From assembly GCF_001854405.1 (NCBI RefSeq), contig NZ_CP017718.1, positions 806,001-870,000 of the forward strand: a stretch of 64,000 bases of DNA. The letters run 5' to 3'. The stretch's first letter is position 1; each line of letters begins with the position of its first letter. Origin of the DNA: Hyphomonas sp. Mor2. GTDB taxonomy: Bacteria > Pseudomonadota > Alphaproteobacteria > Caulobacterales > Hyphomonadaceae. Shown one piece after another: positions 9,324-18,724 of the stretch. The translations under genes and the position numbers were made by a program. The notes beneath the pieces were generated by a model, which worked only from the letters and a program-made list of their open reading frames with translations, was not told where the DNA came from and ran no database searches.

Positions 9324-10904
9324 TTATCTCACAAATGTTGGCAACCAGGTCGCGAGCGCCGGGATCGCGGCAACCAGAGCGATCATGATCATCTGCAAGC
9401 CGATGAAGGGGATCGCGCCGCGCCAGATATCCATGGTCTCCACGCCATCGGGCGCCGCGCCACGGAGGTAGAACAGGGCAAACCCGAAGGGCGGGGTCAG
9501 GAAGCTGGTCTGCAGATTGAGCGCCATCAGGATGGCCAGCCAGACCGGATCAGCTCCCAGGATGATCAAGGGCGGCGCGACGATGGGCACCACAACGAAG
9601 ACAATCTCGATAAAGTCGAGGAAGAAGCCGAGAATGAACATGACCAGCATGGTGATGGCGAGCGCGCCCCATAGGCCGCCTGGGATTCCGGTCAGCAGGG
9701 CCTCGACATAATGGTCGCCGCCATAGGCCCGGAAGACGAGCGCAAACAGGCTGGCGCCGATCAGGATCAGAAAGACCATGCTTGTGATGTTGACGCCGGA
9801 TCTCAGCGCAGGTCCGAATTGCTGCGCTCTGATCAGCACGCGCGCCGCGGATAGCAGGCCACCGAGCAGCACAAGGCTGGCGAACGCCGCGAGTCCGATG
9901 CCGATATAGTCGCCGACCGGGATGCTCTCGCGATTGATCCGCAAGTCCATTGTATTGGCGAGCAGGCCGAGCAAGAGGATGCTGGCAAAGGCGCCCCAGA
10001 TGCTGCCCAGATCTCCGGTTTTCCCGTGTTCGGGCGCAAGCCGCAATCCCGCCAGAAGCAATGCGCCGCCCGCACCAATCGCGGACGCCTCGGTCGGGGA
10101 GGCGAGGCCGCCCAGGATGGATCCAAGGACTGCGATGATCAGGAGCAAGGGCGCCCCGAGGCTTCGCGCGATCTCGACGAGAGTGAGTGGATCTGTGTCT
10201 TCTTCTAGCGTCACGGCCGGGCTAGCGCTTGGGCGCAGAATGGCGGTGATGACGAGATAAAGCAGATACAGGCCGACCAGCATGAGGCCTGGAATGAGCG
10301 CACCTGCAAACAAGTCGCCGACTGACACCACTCCCGCGCCGCCACCGGAGCGCATGGCGGCGGACTGGTTAGCGTTCGACACCGCGTCCGCAAGCAGGAT
10401 GAGCACGATACTGGGCGGGATGATCTGGCCGAGCGTGCCGCTGGCCGCGATCGTGCCCGTGGCGAGTTTGGGATCGTAGCCTTGTCTCAGCATGGTCGGC
10501 AGAGCGATCAGGGTCATGGTGATCACGGTTGCTCCGACAATACCGGTCGACGCGGCGAGGAGCGCGCCGACAATCACCACCGCATAGCCCAGGCCGCCGC
10601 GGACCCGCGCAAGGAGACGGCTGGCCGTATGCAATAGATCATCCGCGACCTTGGAGCGTTCGAGAATGACGCCCATCAGGACAAACAGAGGCACGGCGAT
10701 CAGCACCTGGTTTTCCATGGAGCCGAGCATGCGGCTGGGCAAATTGCGCAGGATGGGGAGCGGGATCAGCCCCAGCTCGACGCCGATCAGCCCGAATACG
10801 AGCGCGACCCCGCCGAGCGTCAATGCAACCGGGTACCCAGCCAACAAGGCAGCGATGGCGCACAGGAACATGCCGAGGGCGAAGATCAGTTCAAGTTCCA
10901 TCAC
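9324..10904 (-). CDS. dctM: TRAP transporter large permease (DctM-like)
   Basis: This is the large membrane subunit of a tripartite ATP-independent periplasmic transporter, which carries organic anions using an ion gradient. The 526-residue protein has many hydrophobic helices and the DctM signatures GYPVALTLGG, IAVPLFVLMGVILERS, ATVITMTLIALP and GTLGQIIPPSIVLILLAD. It is longer than standard DctM (about 430) owing to an additional hydrophobic and linker region in the middle (about residues 225-360), typical of the TakP/mannitol-type cluster. It overlaps dctQ by 4 bases. Confidence 0.93.
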   Translation of the reverse strand: MMELELIFALGMFLCAIAALLAGYPVALTLGGVALVFGLIGVELGLIPLPILRNLPSRMLGSMENQVLIAVPLFVLMGVILERSKVADDLLHTASRLLARVRGGLGYAVVIVGALLAASTGIVGATVITMTLIALPTMLRQGYDPKLATGTIAASGTLGQIIPPSIVLILLADAVSNANQSAAMRSGGGAGVVSVGDLFAGALIPGLMLVGLYLLYLVITAILRPSASPAVTLEEDTDPLTLVEIARSLGAPLLLIIAVLGSILGGLASPTEASAIGAGGALLLAGLRLAPEHGKTGDLGSIWGAFASILLLGLLANTMDLRINRESIPVGDYIGIGLAAFASLVLLGGLLSAARVLIRAQQFGPALRSGVNITSMVFLILIGASLFALVFRAYGGDHYVEALLTGIPGGLWGALAITMLVMFILGFFLDFIEIVFVVVPIVAPPLIILGADPVWLAILMALNLQTSFLTPPFGFALFYLRGAAPDGVETMDIWRGAIPFIGLQMIMIALVAAIPALATWLPTFVR

Positions 10905-11557
10905 ACCGCCTCCGCGCTGTGATTGGAGTCGTCGTCTGGCGCTCTGAGATTGCGAATAACCAAAGCCGCTTTGATCGCCTGACTAAGCGCTTGACCAATC
11001 ATCAGGATCGCGAAGAGCGGCACCATGGTCTTGAACAGATACTTGATCGGCAAGCCATCGCTTTCATTGAAATGCTCGAGACCAATCCAGCTGCGGGCAA
11101 TCAGCCCGGATCCGGCATAAAGGATGAGAATTCCGATCGGGACGATAAAGACGAGCGATCCGAATAGCTCGATCCCGGCTTTGACCTTGGGGCCGAAGCG
11201 CGGGCGCAGGATGTCGACCCGAACATGGCCGTCATCGCGAAGTGTGGCGGCTGCGCCGAGCATGAACATCATCGCGAAAGTGAAGATCACGCTGTCATTG
11301 AGCCAGCTGAAGCTGAGGCCGAACACATAGCGTAACAGGACGGCGGACAGCTGGATCACGATAATCAGGAATGCCGCGCTCAGCGCGAAGCCCATGGCGA
11401 CGCCTGAAATCCGATCGAGCACGCCACTCAGTTTTTCAGAGGGCCCGCTGAGTGGTTTCGGGACGGCCAATATCAGGAGCGGCAAAAGCAGGAGCGGCGA
11501 CAGGCCGTAACCCGCATATCGCAATCCGGTTCCGATCGTCGAAACAAAGTCTTCCAT
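10901..11557 (-). CDS. dctQ: TRAP transporter small permease (DctQ-like)
   Basis: This is the small four-helix membrane subunit of the TRAP system. The DctQ core (LLRYVFGLSFSWLNDSVIFTFAMMFMLGAAATLRDDGHVRVD) is clear in the middle; an additional N-terminal hydrophobic segment at about 12-32 makes it longer (218 aa) than minimal DctQ. It lies 37 bases after the binding-protein gene and overlaps dctM by an ATGA, so the three form one operon in the order P-Q-M. Confidence 0.92.
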   Translation of the reverse strand: MEDFVSTIGTGLRYAGYGLSPLLLLPLLILAVPKPLSGPSEKLSGVLDRISGVAMGFALSAAFLIIVIQLSAVLLRYVFGLSFSWLNDSVIFTFAMMFMLGAAATLRDDGHVRVDILRPRFGPKVKAGIELFGSLVFIVPIGILILYAGSGLIARSWIGLEHFNESDGLPIKYLFKTMVPLFAILMIGQALSQAIKAALVIRNLRAPDDDSNHSAEAV

Positions 11558-11594
11558 TCTGCCCCAGCTCCCTCTTCTTCGTCTGGAGCCGCGA

Positions 11595-12704
11595 TTAAAG
11601 TTCGCGAGCGACCATGTATGGACTATCCGAAATGCTGGCCCAACCGCGCATTTTTTTCAGCGCGTCTTCGAAACTCTCATAGATTCGTCGTTCGAGGTCG
11701 CCCTGGTTGCCCGCATCGCTGCGAATGTCCGCCGAGATTTCCTGCACGCGGGCCATTACCTCGTCGGGGAATTGGCGCAACTCGACGTCTTCTTCATTGA
11801 CGAGTTTCTCCAGATAGACCCCATTCTGATAAGTGAACTCCCCGACCGAGAGATGATTGGTTTCGCTCGCAGCGGCCCGAATGATCGCTTGCTCGGTTGG
11901 CGTGAGACTGTCCCATTTGGAGCGATTTATCCCGAGCGCGAGCGCACTGCCGGGCTCGTGGAATCCTGGGCCGTAATGCAGTTTGGCTTCGCGATGGAAG
12001 CCAAGGAAGTAATCGTTCCAGGGGCCAACCCATTCGGTCGCATCGATGCGCCCGGTTTGCAGGGCTTGGTAGATCTCGTTGCCAGGCAAGGCCTCTGCTG
12101 CACCGCCGAGCGCCCGCACGACATCCCCGCCCATGCCTGGGATGCGCATTTTCAGGCCGCGAAAATCGTCCAGACTGTTGATTTCCTTCTTGAACCAGCC
12201 GCCCATCTGGTGACCGGTATTTGCGGCCTGGAAGGCGATGACTCCATACTGTCCGGAGAGCTCTTCCCACAGGGCCTGACCGCCGCCAAAATCGATCCAC
12301 CCCATAATCTCTGCTGCGGTCATTCCCATCGGCACGGCCGTGAAGAAGTTGAAGGCCTTGGATTTGGATTGCCAGTAATAGTCGGCGCCGTGATACATAT
12401 CGACATTGCCGGAGGCGACGGCGTCAAAGGCTTCAAAGGCCGGGACCAATTCACCGGTGGCATAGATCGAGACTTCCATTTGGCCCTCGGACAGCTCTTC
12501 GATCCGATCGGCAACACGCTGCGCCGCGGCTCCGAGCCCCGGCAGGTCTTTTGGCCAGGTCGTCGTCATTGTCAGCTTGCGTTTCTTACGAGTCTGAACT
12601 GCAGGACCAGCAACGCCATCGCTTGCTGATTGCGAACAGGCGGTCGTCGCGAGCCCGGCGGCGCCGAGCGTCGCGGCACCGAGCAATTTCCGGCGATCAA
12701 TCAT
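11595..12704 (-). CDS. dctP: TRAP transporter substrate-binding protein (DctP/TakP-like)
   Basis: This is the periplasmic binding protein of the TRAP system. The N-terminus MIDRRKLLG has the twin-arginine motif, followed by a hydrophobic stretch and Cys23 in TTAC, so it may be a Tat-exported lipoprotein, although the lipobox is imperfect. The mature part matches DctP: TTTWPKDLPGLG, then GADYYW, MRIPGMGG, and DATEWVGPWNDY with YGPGFHEPG, a segment typical of the 2-oxo-acid-binding TakP group. A 2-oxo or hydroxy acid ligand is therefore plausible but inferred. First gene of the P-Q-M operon. Confidence 0.93.
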   Translation of the reverse strand: MIDRRKLLGAATLGAAGLATTACSQSASDGVAGPAVQTRKKRKLTMTTTWPKDLPGLGAAAQRVADRIEELSEGQMEVSIYATGELVPAFEAFDAVASGNVDMYHGADYYWQSKSKAFNFFTAVPMGMTAAEIMGWIDFGGGQALWEELSGQYGVIAFQAANTGHQMGGWFKKEINSLDDFRGLKMRIPGMGGDVVRALGGAAEALPGNEIYQALQTGRIDATEWVGPWNDYFLGFHREAKLHYGPGFHEPGSALALGINRSKWDSLTPTEQAIIRAAASETNHLSVGEFTYQNGVYLEKLVNEEDVELRQFPDEVMARVQEISADIRSDAGNQGDLERRIYESFEDALKKMRGWASISDSPYMVAREL

Positions 12705-12722
12705 TTAATCTCTCCCGATGGA

Positions 12723-13481
12723 TTATTCACTGTCTTCAAGCGCGCGCCATCGTCCGCCGTCAAGCACTTCGAGAGGCTTGAACCGCCGCTTGTAGTCCAT
12801 TTTTTCGCTGTCTTTGATCCAGTAGCCCAGATAGACGTGGGGCAGGCCCAACTCGCTGGCATGAAGAATGTGATCCAGGATCATATACGTCCCGAGGCTG
12901 CGCTGGCGCAGGGCGGGATCGAAGAAGGTGTAGACCATCGAGAACCCGTCGCGAACGATGTCGGTCAAGGAAACCGCTGCCAGCGGGGCGTCGTCGCCTT
13001 CGCCAATCCGATATTCGAACAGCAGCGTTTGTACCGGGCTGTCATTCACCATCGCGCAGAACTCGCGGTAGCCCATGTCGGACATGCCGCCGCCATCGTG
13101 GCGAGAACTCAGATAGGTTTTCAGCAGCCGGAAGTGCTCGCGATTGGCGCGTGCCTCAATTGGTGAGCGCACCAGATCCGTGTTTGCCTTGATGATCCGC
13201 TTCTGGTTCTTGCTGGGCTTGAAATTGGCGACATCGACTCGCACCGATCGGCAGGCATTGCAGGTCGGGCAGGCCGGACGATAGGCGACGCCCTGGCTGC
13301 GGCGAAAACCGGCGCGGCTGAGCTGATCGTGCAGCGCGTCCGGATTGTCCTGCGTCAGGTGGGTGAAGCCTTTGCGCTCAATCTGCCCCGGCAAATAGGG
13401 GCAGGGACTTGCGCCTGTCACATAGAAGCGCAATCCACGCCGGAGTCCCGGTAACTGAAAGAGCGATTCGTCTAGCTTCAT
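12723..13481 (-). CDS. bpt: Aspartate/glutamate leucyltransferase (Bpt)
   Basis: Bpt transfers an aminoacyl group, leucine in studied bacteria, from tRNA to proteins with N-terminal Asp or Glu, marking them for ClpS/ClpAP degradation. The 252-residue protein has the family's cysteine-rich N-half (PACPTCNACRSVRVD), the FYVTGASPCPYLPG start, and the C-half acyl-transferase motif VYTFFDPALRQRSLGTYMI followed by YLGYWIKDSEKMDYK. It lies between the SLC13 permease and the TRAP operon on the same strand, 18 bases ahead of dctP. Confidence 0.95.
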   Translation of the reverse strand: MKLDESLFQLPGLRRGLRFYVTGASPCPYLPGQIERKGFTHLTQDNPDALHDQLSRAGFRRSQGVAYRPACPTCNACRSVRVDVANFKPSKNQKRIIKANTDLVRSPIEARANREHFRLLKTYLSSRHDGGGMSDMGYREFCAMVNDSPVQTLLFEYRIGEGDDAPLAAVSLTDIVRDGFSMVYTFFDPALRQRSLGTYMILDHILHASELGLPHVYLGYWIKDSEKMDYKRRFKPLEVLDGGRWRALEDSE

Positions 13482-13498
13482 ATCCCTAATTTACGCAT

Positions 13499-15334
13499 CT
13501 AAAGGTCAAAGCGCCAAGGGGCTATGACTGTAAATGCGACCCACATAATGATCACTAGTGGGCCACCAAAGCGTAAAAAGTCTCCAAACTTGTAGTGCCC
13601 TGGTCCCATAACCAGCATATTTGTCTGGTAGGCAATGGGTGTCGCGAAGGCACAATTCGCTGCGTAAATCACTGCCAGCAGGAAGGGGAACGGGTCCGTT
13701 CCCGTCTGTTCGGCAGCCGAAATGGCGATGGGTGTAAACAGAACCGCTGTGGCCGCGTTGCTTAAAATGTTCGTGAGGATCGCCACCGCCAGGAAAATGG
13801 CAGACAAGATGGCGAGCGTCCCATAAGGCGAAGCGAGTAAGACGACGAGCTCGGCAATCATCTGCGCCGCGCCGGTCATTTCCAGCGAAACGCCCATGGC
13901 GAGCGCTGCGGCGATGACCAGATAAATTCGGAGATCCAGCGACCGCGCCGCCTGGCGATGGTTCAGACATTGCAGCAAGATCATCGCGGTTGCGGCCACG
14001 ATTGATGCCAGCGTGATGGTCGCGACGCCTGTCGCGGCAGCGATCACCATCAGGATCGTAATGATGCGAGCGACTTGCGCACGCGTTGTCGTCGGGAATT
14101 CACTTTGCGACCATTCCAGCAGGATCAAATCGCGGCTGGTCCGCAGATTACGGAAAGCGCTGACCGGCCCGCAAAGCAGCAGTGTATCGCCGGCCTCGAG
14201 GCGAATCTCGCCCAGCTTGGCGCGGATCATGCGGCTGCGGCGTTGAATGCCGAGCGTCACAGCACGCGTGAGACGGCGGAAGCCAAGCATTTCGACCGTA
14301 CGGCCTGCCATACGTGAACCCGGAGCAATGACGGCTTCGACCAGACCCAGCTGATGCTCGCCAGAATCGTCGGTTTCGGGGACGCCGCTCTGCCAGATAT
14401 CCTGCAACATGGCGGGTTTCTCTGACAGCAGGTCTGTGAGGGCCTGTCGGGTGGCCGCAACGATGACCAGATCGCCCGGCATCAGGCGCACTTCATCATA
14501 GGGCGGCAGCAGGGCGCGCTCGCCGCGCTGAATCATCCGCACCGTCATGTCTTTAAGGTCTGGGAACATGCCGGCGACGGCTTCCTTGCCATCCAGGAAA
14601 TGGCCGGGCGTGACCTCGAACTGCGCCACGAACTGCTTGCCGGATTTTACCATCGTCTCGGTAAAGTCTTCCCGGTTGGGCAGAAGCAGGCGAGAGGCGA
14701 TGATCAGATACAGCATGCCCACACCCGCCAGCATCAGGCCAAACACAGATTGATCAAAGAATCCAAGCGTCTCGGGCGTCAGGCGTTCATAGGCATCGGC
14801 GGCGAGCAGGTTGGTAGAGGTTCCGATCAGGGTTGTCATGCCGGCAAAGATCGACACGAAACTCAGCGGCATCATCAGCCGCGAGGTCGACGCCCCCATA
14901 CGGGCTGCGATGGCCGACATGATCGGCAGGAACATGATCACGACCGGGGTGTTGTTGGTGAAGGCAGAGGTCGCAAACACGGCCATGAAAGTGAGGATCA
15001 GAGTGATCATAGGCCGCTTGTCATAGGACTGGACCAGCGCTTTGGTGGGCCCTTCCAGCGCCCCGGTCTGGAACAGGCCCTGGCCGACAACCAGAAGCGC
15101 CATGATCGTGATCAGAGCCGGATTGGCGAAGCCGGACAGCAGATTCGTCAAAGTGATCTCGCTGCCATCATAAGCGGTCGCGCCGGGCAGACTGAATAGC
15201 AAGAGAAGCGCGGCGATCACGCTGACGGAAACCAGTTCCATCGACCAGCGATCAAGCGTGTAGAAGACGATGGTAACACCAACGGCCGCGAGGCTCGCCC
15301 ACATGGGCCAGTGAGCCAGGATATCTGCGGTCAT
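13499..15334 (-). CDS. SLC13-type permease with RCK_C (TrkA-C) domains
   Basis: This is an integral-membrane anion symporter of the divalent-anion/ArsB superfamily; likely substrates are sulfate, dicarboxylates or similar, not determinable here. The 611-residue chain has hydrophobic halves at about 10-200 and 415-610 separated by a soluble region with two RCK_C-like domains (for example LGFRRLTRAVTLGIQRRSRM and LGEIRLEAGDTLLL). The motif SAFTNNTPVVIMFLP in the first half and the matching repeat ILSNAATAVLFTPIA in the second are characteristic. It lies 17 bases upstream of bpt. Confidence 0.9.
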   Translation of the reverse strand: MTADILAHWPMWASLAAVGVTIVFYTLDRWSMELVSVSVIAALLLLFSLPGATAYDGSEITLTNLLSGFANPALITIMALLVVGQGLFQTGALEGPTKALVQSYDKRPMITLILTFMAVFATSAFTNNTPVVIMFLPIMSAIAARMGASTSRLMMPLSFVSIFAGMTTLIGTSTNLLAADAYERLTPETLGFFDQSVFGLMLAGVGMLYLIIASRLLLPNREDFTETMVKSGKQFVAQFEVTPGHFLDGKEAVAGMFPDLKDMTVRMIQRGERALLPPYDEVRLMPGDLVIVAATRQALTDLLSEKPAMLQDIWQSGVPETDDSGEHQLGLVEAVIAPGSRMAGRTVEMLGFRRLTRAVTLGIQRRSRMIRAKLGEIRLEAGDTLLLCGPVSAFRNLRTSRDLILLEWSQSEFPTTTRAQVARIITILMVIAAATGVATITLASIVAATAMILLQCLNHRQAARSLDLRIYLVIAAALAMGVSLEMTGAAQMIAELVVLLASPYGTLAILSAIFLAVAILTNILSNAATAVLFTPIAISAAEQTGTDPFPFLLAVIYAANCAFATPIAYQTNMLVMGPGHYKFGDFLRFGGPLVIIMWVAFTVIAPWRFDL

Positions 15335-15372
15335 TCAGCCTCCAGGGTGATTCTCATCGCGCGGGATGAGTT

Positions 15373-16062
15373 CTATGCTGACTTTTCGCTGATGACCAGA
15401 ACAATTGAGATGCGGCGATTGGCGCCGTCATGCGGGGCGTTCTGTAATAGTGGCCGTGTATCTGCAAGGCCTGCCACGCTTTTGATCCGATCCTCAGCAA
15501 CACCGGCTTCGATGAGCAAACGGCGTGCCGAATTGGCGCGATCGGAGGACAATTCCCAATTCGAGTATCCGTCCGTCAGGCTGGGATTGGAATCGGTGTG
15601 ACCTTCGATCATGACAGGGAAGCTGAGATAGGAAATCGCCTGACCGGTCAGCCGGGTCAATTCTTCCCCGGTGGCGTTCAGGGAGCCATCACCGTTCTCG
15701 AACAATGGGTTCTCGGTCATGTCTGAGAGGTCGATGCGGACCAGATGCGGTTCTGCAGTGATGCTGACACTCGCACCGAACGCTTCCAGGGCCGGGTCAA
15801 CGCGCAGCATCTGCGCAACCGTTTTAGCTTGCAGGATCGGATCATTTGCGGCGAAATCCGACGGACCCGTCTTGGCGCCAAATTGTTGAGCCAGGGCCTG
15901 GCGTTCACCGGCCGTGACGCCGTGGACAATCCACATGATCAGGAAAAACGCACACAGGGCCGTGAGGAAGTCAGCATACGCCAGCTTCCAGGTGCCCAAA
16001 CGGCGGGCGGACGCTGGGGGCGTTCTGCCCCTTACGCGCCGGGATGAATAAGCTTCAGCCAT
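15373..16062 (-). CDS. motB: Flagellar motor protein MotB (OmpA-like), unpaired
   Basis: MotB forms the proton-conducting stator with MotA and anchors it to peptidoglycan. The 229-residue product has a short basic cytoplasmic tail, one membrane helix with the proton-carrying Asp31 in WKLAYADFLTALCAFF, and an OmpA-like peptidoglycan-binding domain (IEGHTDSN, NWELSSDRANSARR, NRRISIVL). MotA is not adjacent, so it must be elsewhere if this acts in the motor. Both genes are often split like this in alphaproteobacteria. It is divergent from the dehydrogenase gene at 16196. Confidence 0.92.
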   Translation of the reverse strand: MAEAYSSRRVRGRTPPASARRLGTWKLAYADFLTALCAFFLIMWIVHGVTAGERQALAQQFGAKTGPSDFAANDPILQAKTVAQMLRVDPALEAFGASVSITAEPHLVRIDLSDMTENPLFENGDGSLNATGEELTRLTGQAISYLSFPVMIEGHTDSNPSLTDGYSNWELSSDRANSARRLLIEAGVAEDRIKSVAGLADTRPLLQNAPHDGANRRISIVLVISEKSA

Positions 16063-16195
16063 ACATTTCCCAAAAGGCCCTTCTGGCCTAGTCCTCGCTC
16101 ATAGGGCATCAGGGTGAATATCGGTTGAGAATAGCGGCTTGGATTTAGATGAAATTTGTTCGATCAGGCCCAGTGAGACAAACAGGAGTAACGTC

Positions 16196-17062
16196 ATGGT
16201 GAAAACCGCTTTTCTGGGACTTGGGGTGATGGGCTATCCCATGGCGGGTCATCTGGTGGCCGCTGGACATGAGGTGACGGTCTGGAATCGCACAAGTGGC
16301 AAGGCGGAGGCGTGGGCAGCAGACCATTCTGGAGCCGCCGCTGCGACCCCGGCGGAGGCGATTGTAGGGGCCGATTTCGTGTTCCTGTGTCTGGGGGATG
16401 ATCCGGATGTCCTGGCCGTCTATGAGGCGCTGGAACCCAGTCTCGACCGGGACATGATCCTTGTGGATCATACCACGGCTAGCGCGAGTCTGGCGCGGGA
16501 GCTTCATGCGCGCGCAGCGGCTAAGGGGGCGGCGTTTATTGACGCGCCGATCTCTGGCGGGCAGGCCGGAGCGGAGAACGGGCAGCTGACCATCATGTGC
16601 GGCGGTGATGGGGAGGCGTTCGCAAAGGCCGAACCGATCATGGAGGCCTATGGCAAACGGATGACCTTGATTGGTGACAGTGGATCCGGGCAGCTCGCCA
16701 AGTCAGTCAACCAGATTTGCATTGCCGGAATCGTGCAGGGACTTGCTGAAGCGTTGCATTTTGCCGCTGAAGCTCGCCTGAACATCGACAAAGTGATCGA
16801 AGCCATTAGCGGTGGCGCCGCGCAAAGCTGGCAAATGGACAATCGTTGGGAGACGATGCGCGATGGCCATTATGAGCATGGGTTCGCTGTGGATTGGATG
16901 CGGAAAGACCTGCGGATCACCCTTGAGACGGCGCGCGAAAATGGCGCCAGCCTGCCGCTGACCGCGATGGTCGATCAATATTATGCTGATATCCAGGCCA
17001 TGGGCGGCAATCGCTGGGACACGAGCAGCCTGCTGGCCCGCATGGGCCGGAGCAAGGGCTAG
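16196..17062 (+). CDS. NAD(P)-dependent beta-hydroxyacid dehydrogenase (HIBADH/GLYR family)
   Basis: The 288-residue protein has a Rossmann fold opening with FLGLGVMGYPMAGHL, the substrate motif DAPISGGQAGAENG, and the catalytic lysine in GSGQLAKSVNQI. The family reduces or oxidises beta-hydroxyacids such as 3-hydroxyisobutyrate, tartronate semialdehyde or succinate semialdehyde. Start ATG 16196 has AGGAG 7 bases upstream; an in-frame ATG at 16139 was rejected for lacking a site. The TRIC gene begins immediately after the stop. It could be the last enzyme of valine breakdown, but the substrate is unproven. Confidence 0.88.
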   Translation: MVKTAFLGLGVMGYPMAGHLVAAGHEVTVWNRTSGKAEAWAADHSGAAAATPAEAIVGADFVFLCLGDDPDVLAVYEALEPSLDRDMILVDHTTASASLARELHARAAAKGAAFIDAPISGGQAGAENGQLTIMCGGDGEAFAKAEPIMEAYGKRMTLIGDSGSGQLAKSVNQICIAGIVQGLAEALHFAAEARLNIDKVIEAISGGAAQSWQMDNRWETMRDGHYEHGFAVDWMRKDLRITLETARENGASLPLTAMVDQYYADIQAMGGNRWDTSSLLARMGRSKG

Positions 17063-17692
17063 ATGTCGCCGCTCCAGATCGCTGACGCCATCGGTGTTTT
17101 CGTGTTCGCCCTCTCTGGCGGGCTGGCGGCCTCGCGTCGGGGACTGGATCTGTTTGGGATTTTCGTCGTCGCCCTTCTGCCCGCCATTGGCGGCGGCACG
17201 ATACGCGATCTCTTGCTCGATCGTCCGGTCTTCTGGCTGGAGCATTCCAATACTATTCTCATTGCGCTGGCAGGGGGCGGGGTCTCCGCGATTCTGGGCG
17301 AGCGCATTGCGCGCTTCAAGACTTTGATCTGGTTCGATGCGATGGGCCTGTCCCTGTTTTGCGTGATCGGAGCGCAGGCGGCGCATGCGCTCGGACACGG
17401 GCCAGTCGTTGTGGTGGTCATGGGGACGATCACGGCCAGTTTTGGTGGGCTTCTCAGAGACGTTGTTTGCAACGAAGTGCCGCTGATCCTGCGTGAGGAT
17501 ATCTATGCGACGGCGGCCTTGCTGGGCGCCGTCGTGTTCTGGGTCGCTTCGAGTTTCGGCCTGAGCGCGCCGTGGGCCATGGCTACGGGCGGCGCCACGG
17601 CCTTTGTCATTCGTGCTTGCGTGATCATCATGAAGACAATTCAGCCCAAACTACTGGTTCCGTTCCGGAGAAAACCAAAGGACGACACATGA
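17063..17692 (+). CDS. TRIC-type cation channel family protein (YicG/UPF0126)
   Basis: The 209-residue integral-membrane protein has about seven helices as two repeats, each with a GGGT-R or GG-LRD signature: PAIGGGTIRDLLLDRPVFWL and TASFGGLLRDVVCNEVP. Prokaryotic TRIC homologues form trimeric monovalent-cation channels. Its ATG directly abuts the preceding TAG, and its TGA overlaps the DUF389 start, so the three genes are one operon. Confidence 0.92.
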   Translation: MSPLQIADAIGVFVFALSGGLAASRRGLDLFGIFVVALLPAIGGGTIRDLLLDRPVFWLEHSNTILIALAGGGVSAILGERIARFKTLIWFDAMGLSLFCVIGAQAAHALGHGPVVVVVMGTITASFGGLLRDVVCNEVPLILREDIYATAALLGAVVFWVASSFGLSAPWAMATGGATAFVIRACVIIMKTIQPKLLVPFRRKPKDDT

Positions 17693-18699
17693 GACGACTG
17701 GATCTGCACGTAAGAGAAGGGGAAGCCTACGAGACCGCCATGCGTGCGATCCGAGCGGCTGAACCGATCGATTATGTCGTCATCCCGCTGGAGCAGCAGG
17801 ATCGGCGTTTCGTGTCCGTCTTCCTGCGCGACGGGACACGCCAGACCCTGGTCGACAATCTCCAGGCCTGTCTGGAAGACGAACGCGACTGGCGGCTTTC
17901 GATTGTCGAGATCGACGCGACGCTTCCCGATATCCCGGAAGACAAGGACTTGAAGAAACGGCGCGCCTCTCAGCGCAAGATGGCGCTGCGTGAGGAAATC
18001 TATCAGGACGTCACGCGGGACGCGAAACTTGATCGCGACTTCCTGATCTTCGTCGTGCTCTCGACCATTGTGGCTGCGATCGGGTTGCACTCCAACAGCG
18101 TCGCCGGTGTGATCGGCGCCATGGTGATCGCGCCTTTGCTCGGGCCGATTCTCGGCTTTTCGCTTGGCGCTGCGCTTGGGGATCGCAAGCTCTTGTTTGG
18201 TGCGGCTCAGACGCTGGGGATTGGCGTCGCGCTGGCATTGGCCTGTTCGATCCTGATCTCCTTCATGATCCCGGTCGACTTTTCCAGCCGGGAGTTGATG
18301 TCGCGTGCTGAGGTGCGGCTGGATGGCGTGGCCCTGGCCATCGCGGCGGGTGCCGCAGCAGCCTTGTCGCTCACGCGCGGAGCGAATGCGACCCTGGTCG
18401 GCGTCATGGTGGCGGCGGCGCTTCTCCCTCCCGGCGCGGCGGTCGGTTTGTTCCTCGGGACCGGTGAGTTTGCATTCGCCTCGCGGGCGGCCTTGCTGCT
18501 CAGCCTCAATGTCGCCAGCCTTGTGCTTTCGGCTCTGGTTGTGTTCCGTTTACGGGATATCCGACCCAGAACCTGGCTTGCCCGAAAGGGTGCCGATCGC
18601 GCGGTCGCGATCAACATGGCGCTCTCGGCCTTGCTTCTGGTCATCGCCATTGTCCTGATTTTGGTGCTGGATCTGGGCGCAACCGTCTCGATCGGTTAG
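17689..18699 (+). CDS. DUF389 membrane protein
   Basis: The 336-residue product has an N-terminal soluble region (about 1-115, ending in a charged helix) and then roughly seven membrane helices, with the DUF389 core SNSVAGVIGAMVIAPLLGPILGFSLG and LPPGAAVGLFLG. The function of the family is not established; a transporter-like role is often guessed. Start ATG 17689 overlaps the TRIC stop as ATGA; the longer in-frame extension is not protein-like. Confidence 0.9.
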   Translation: MRRLDLHVREGEAYETAMRAIRAAEPIDYVVIPLEQQDRRFVSVFLRDGTRQTLVDNLQACLEDERDWRLSIVEIDATLPDIPEDKDLKKRRASQRKMALREEIYQDVTRDAKLDRDFLIFVVLSTIVAAIGLHSNSVAGVIGAMVIAPLLGPILGFSLGAALGDRKLLFGAAQTLGIGVALALACSILISFMIPVDFSSRELMSRAEVRLDGVALAIAAGAAAALSLTRGANATLVGVMVAAALLPPGAAVGLFLGTGEFAFASRAALLLSLNVASLVLSALVVFRLRDIRPRTWLARKGADRAVAINMALSALLLVIAIVLILVLDLGATVSIG

Positions 18700-18724
18700 G
18701 ATCGTCGCGAAAAGGGAGGACGAC

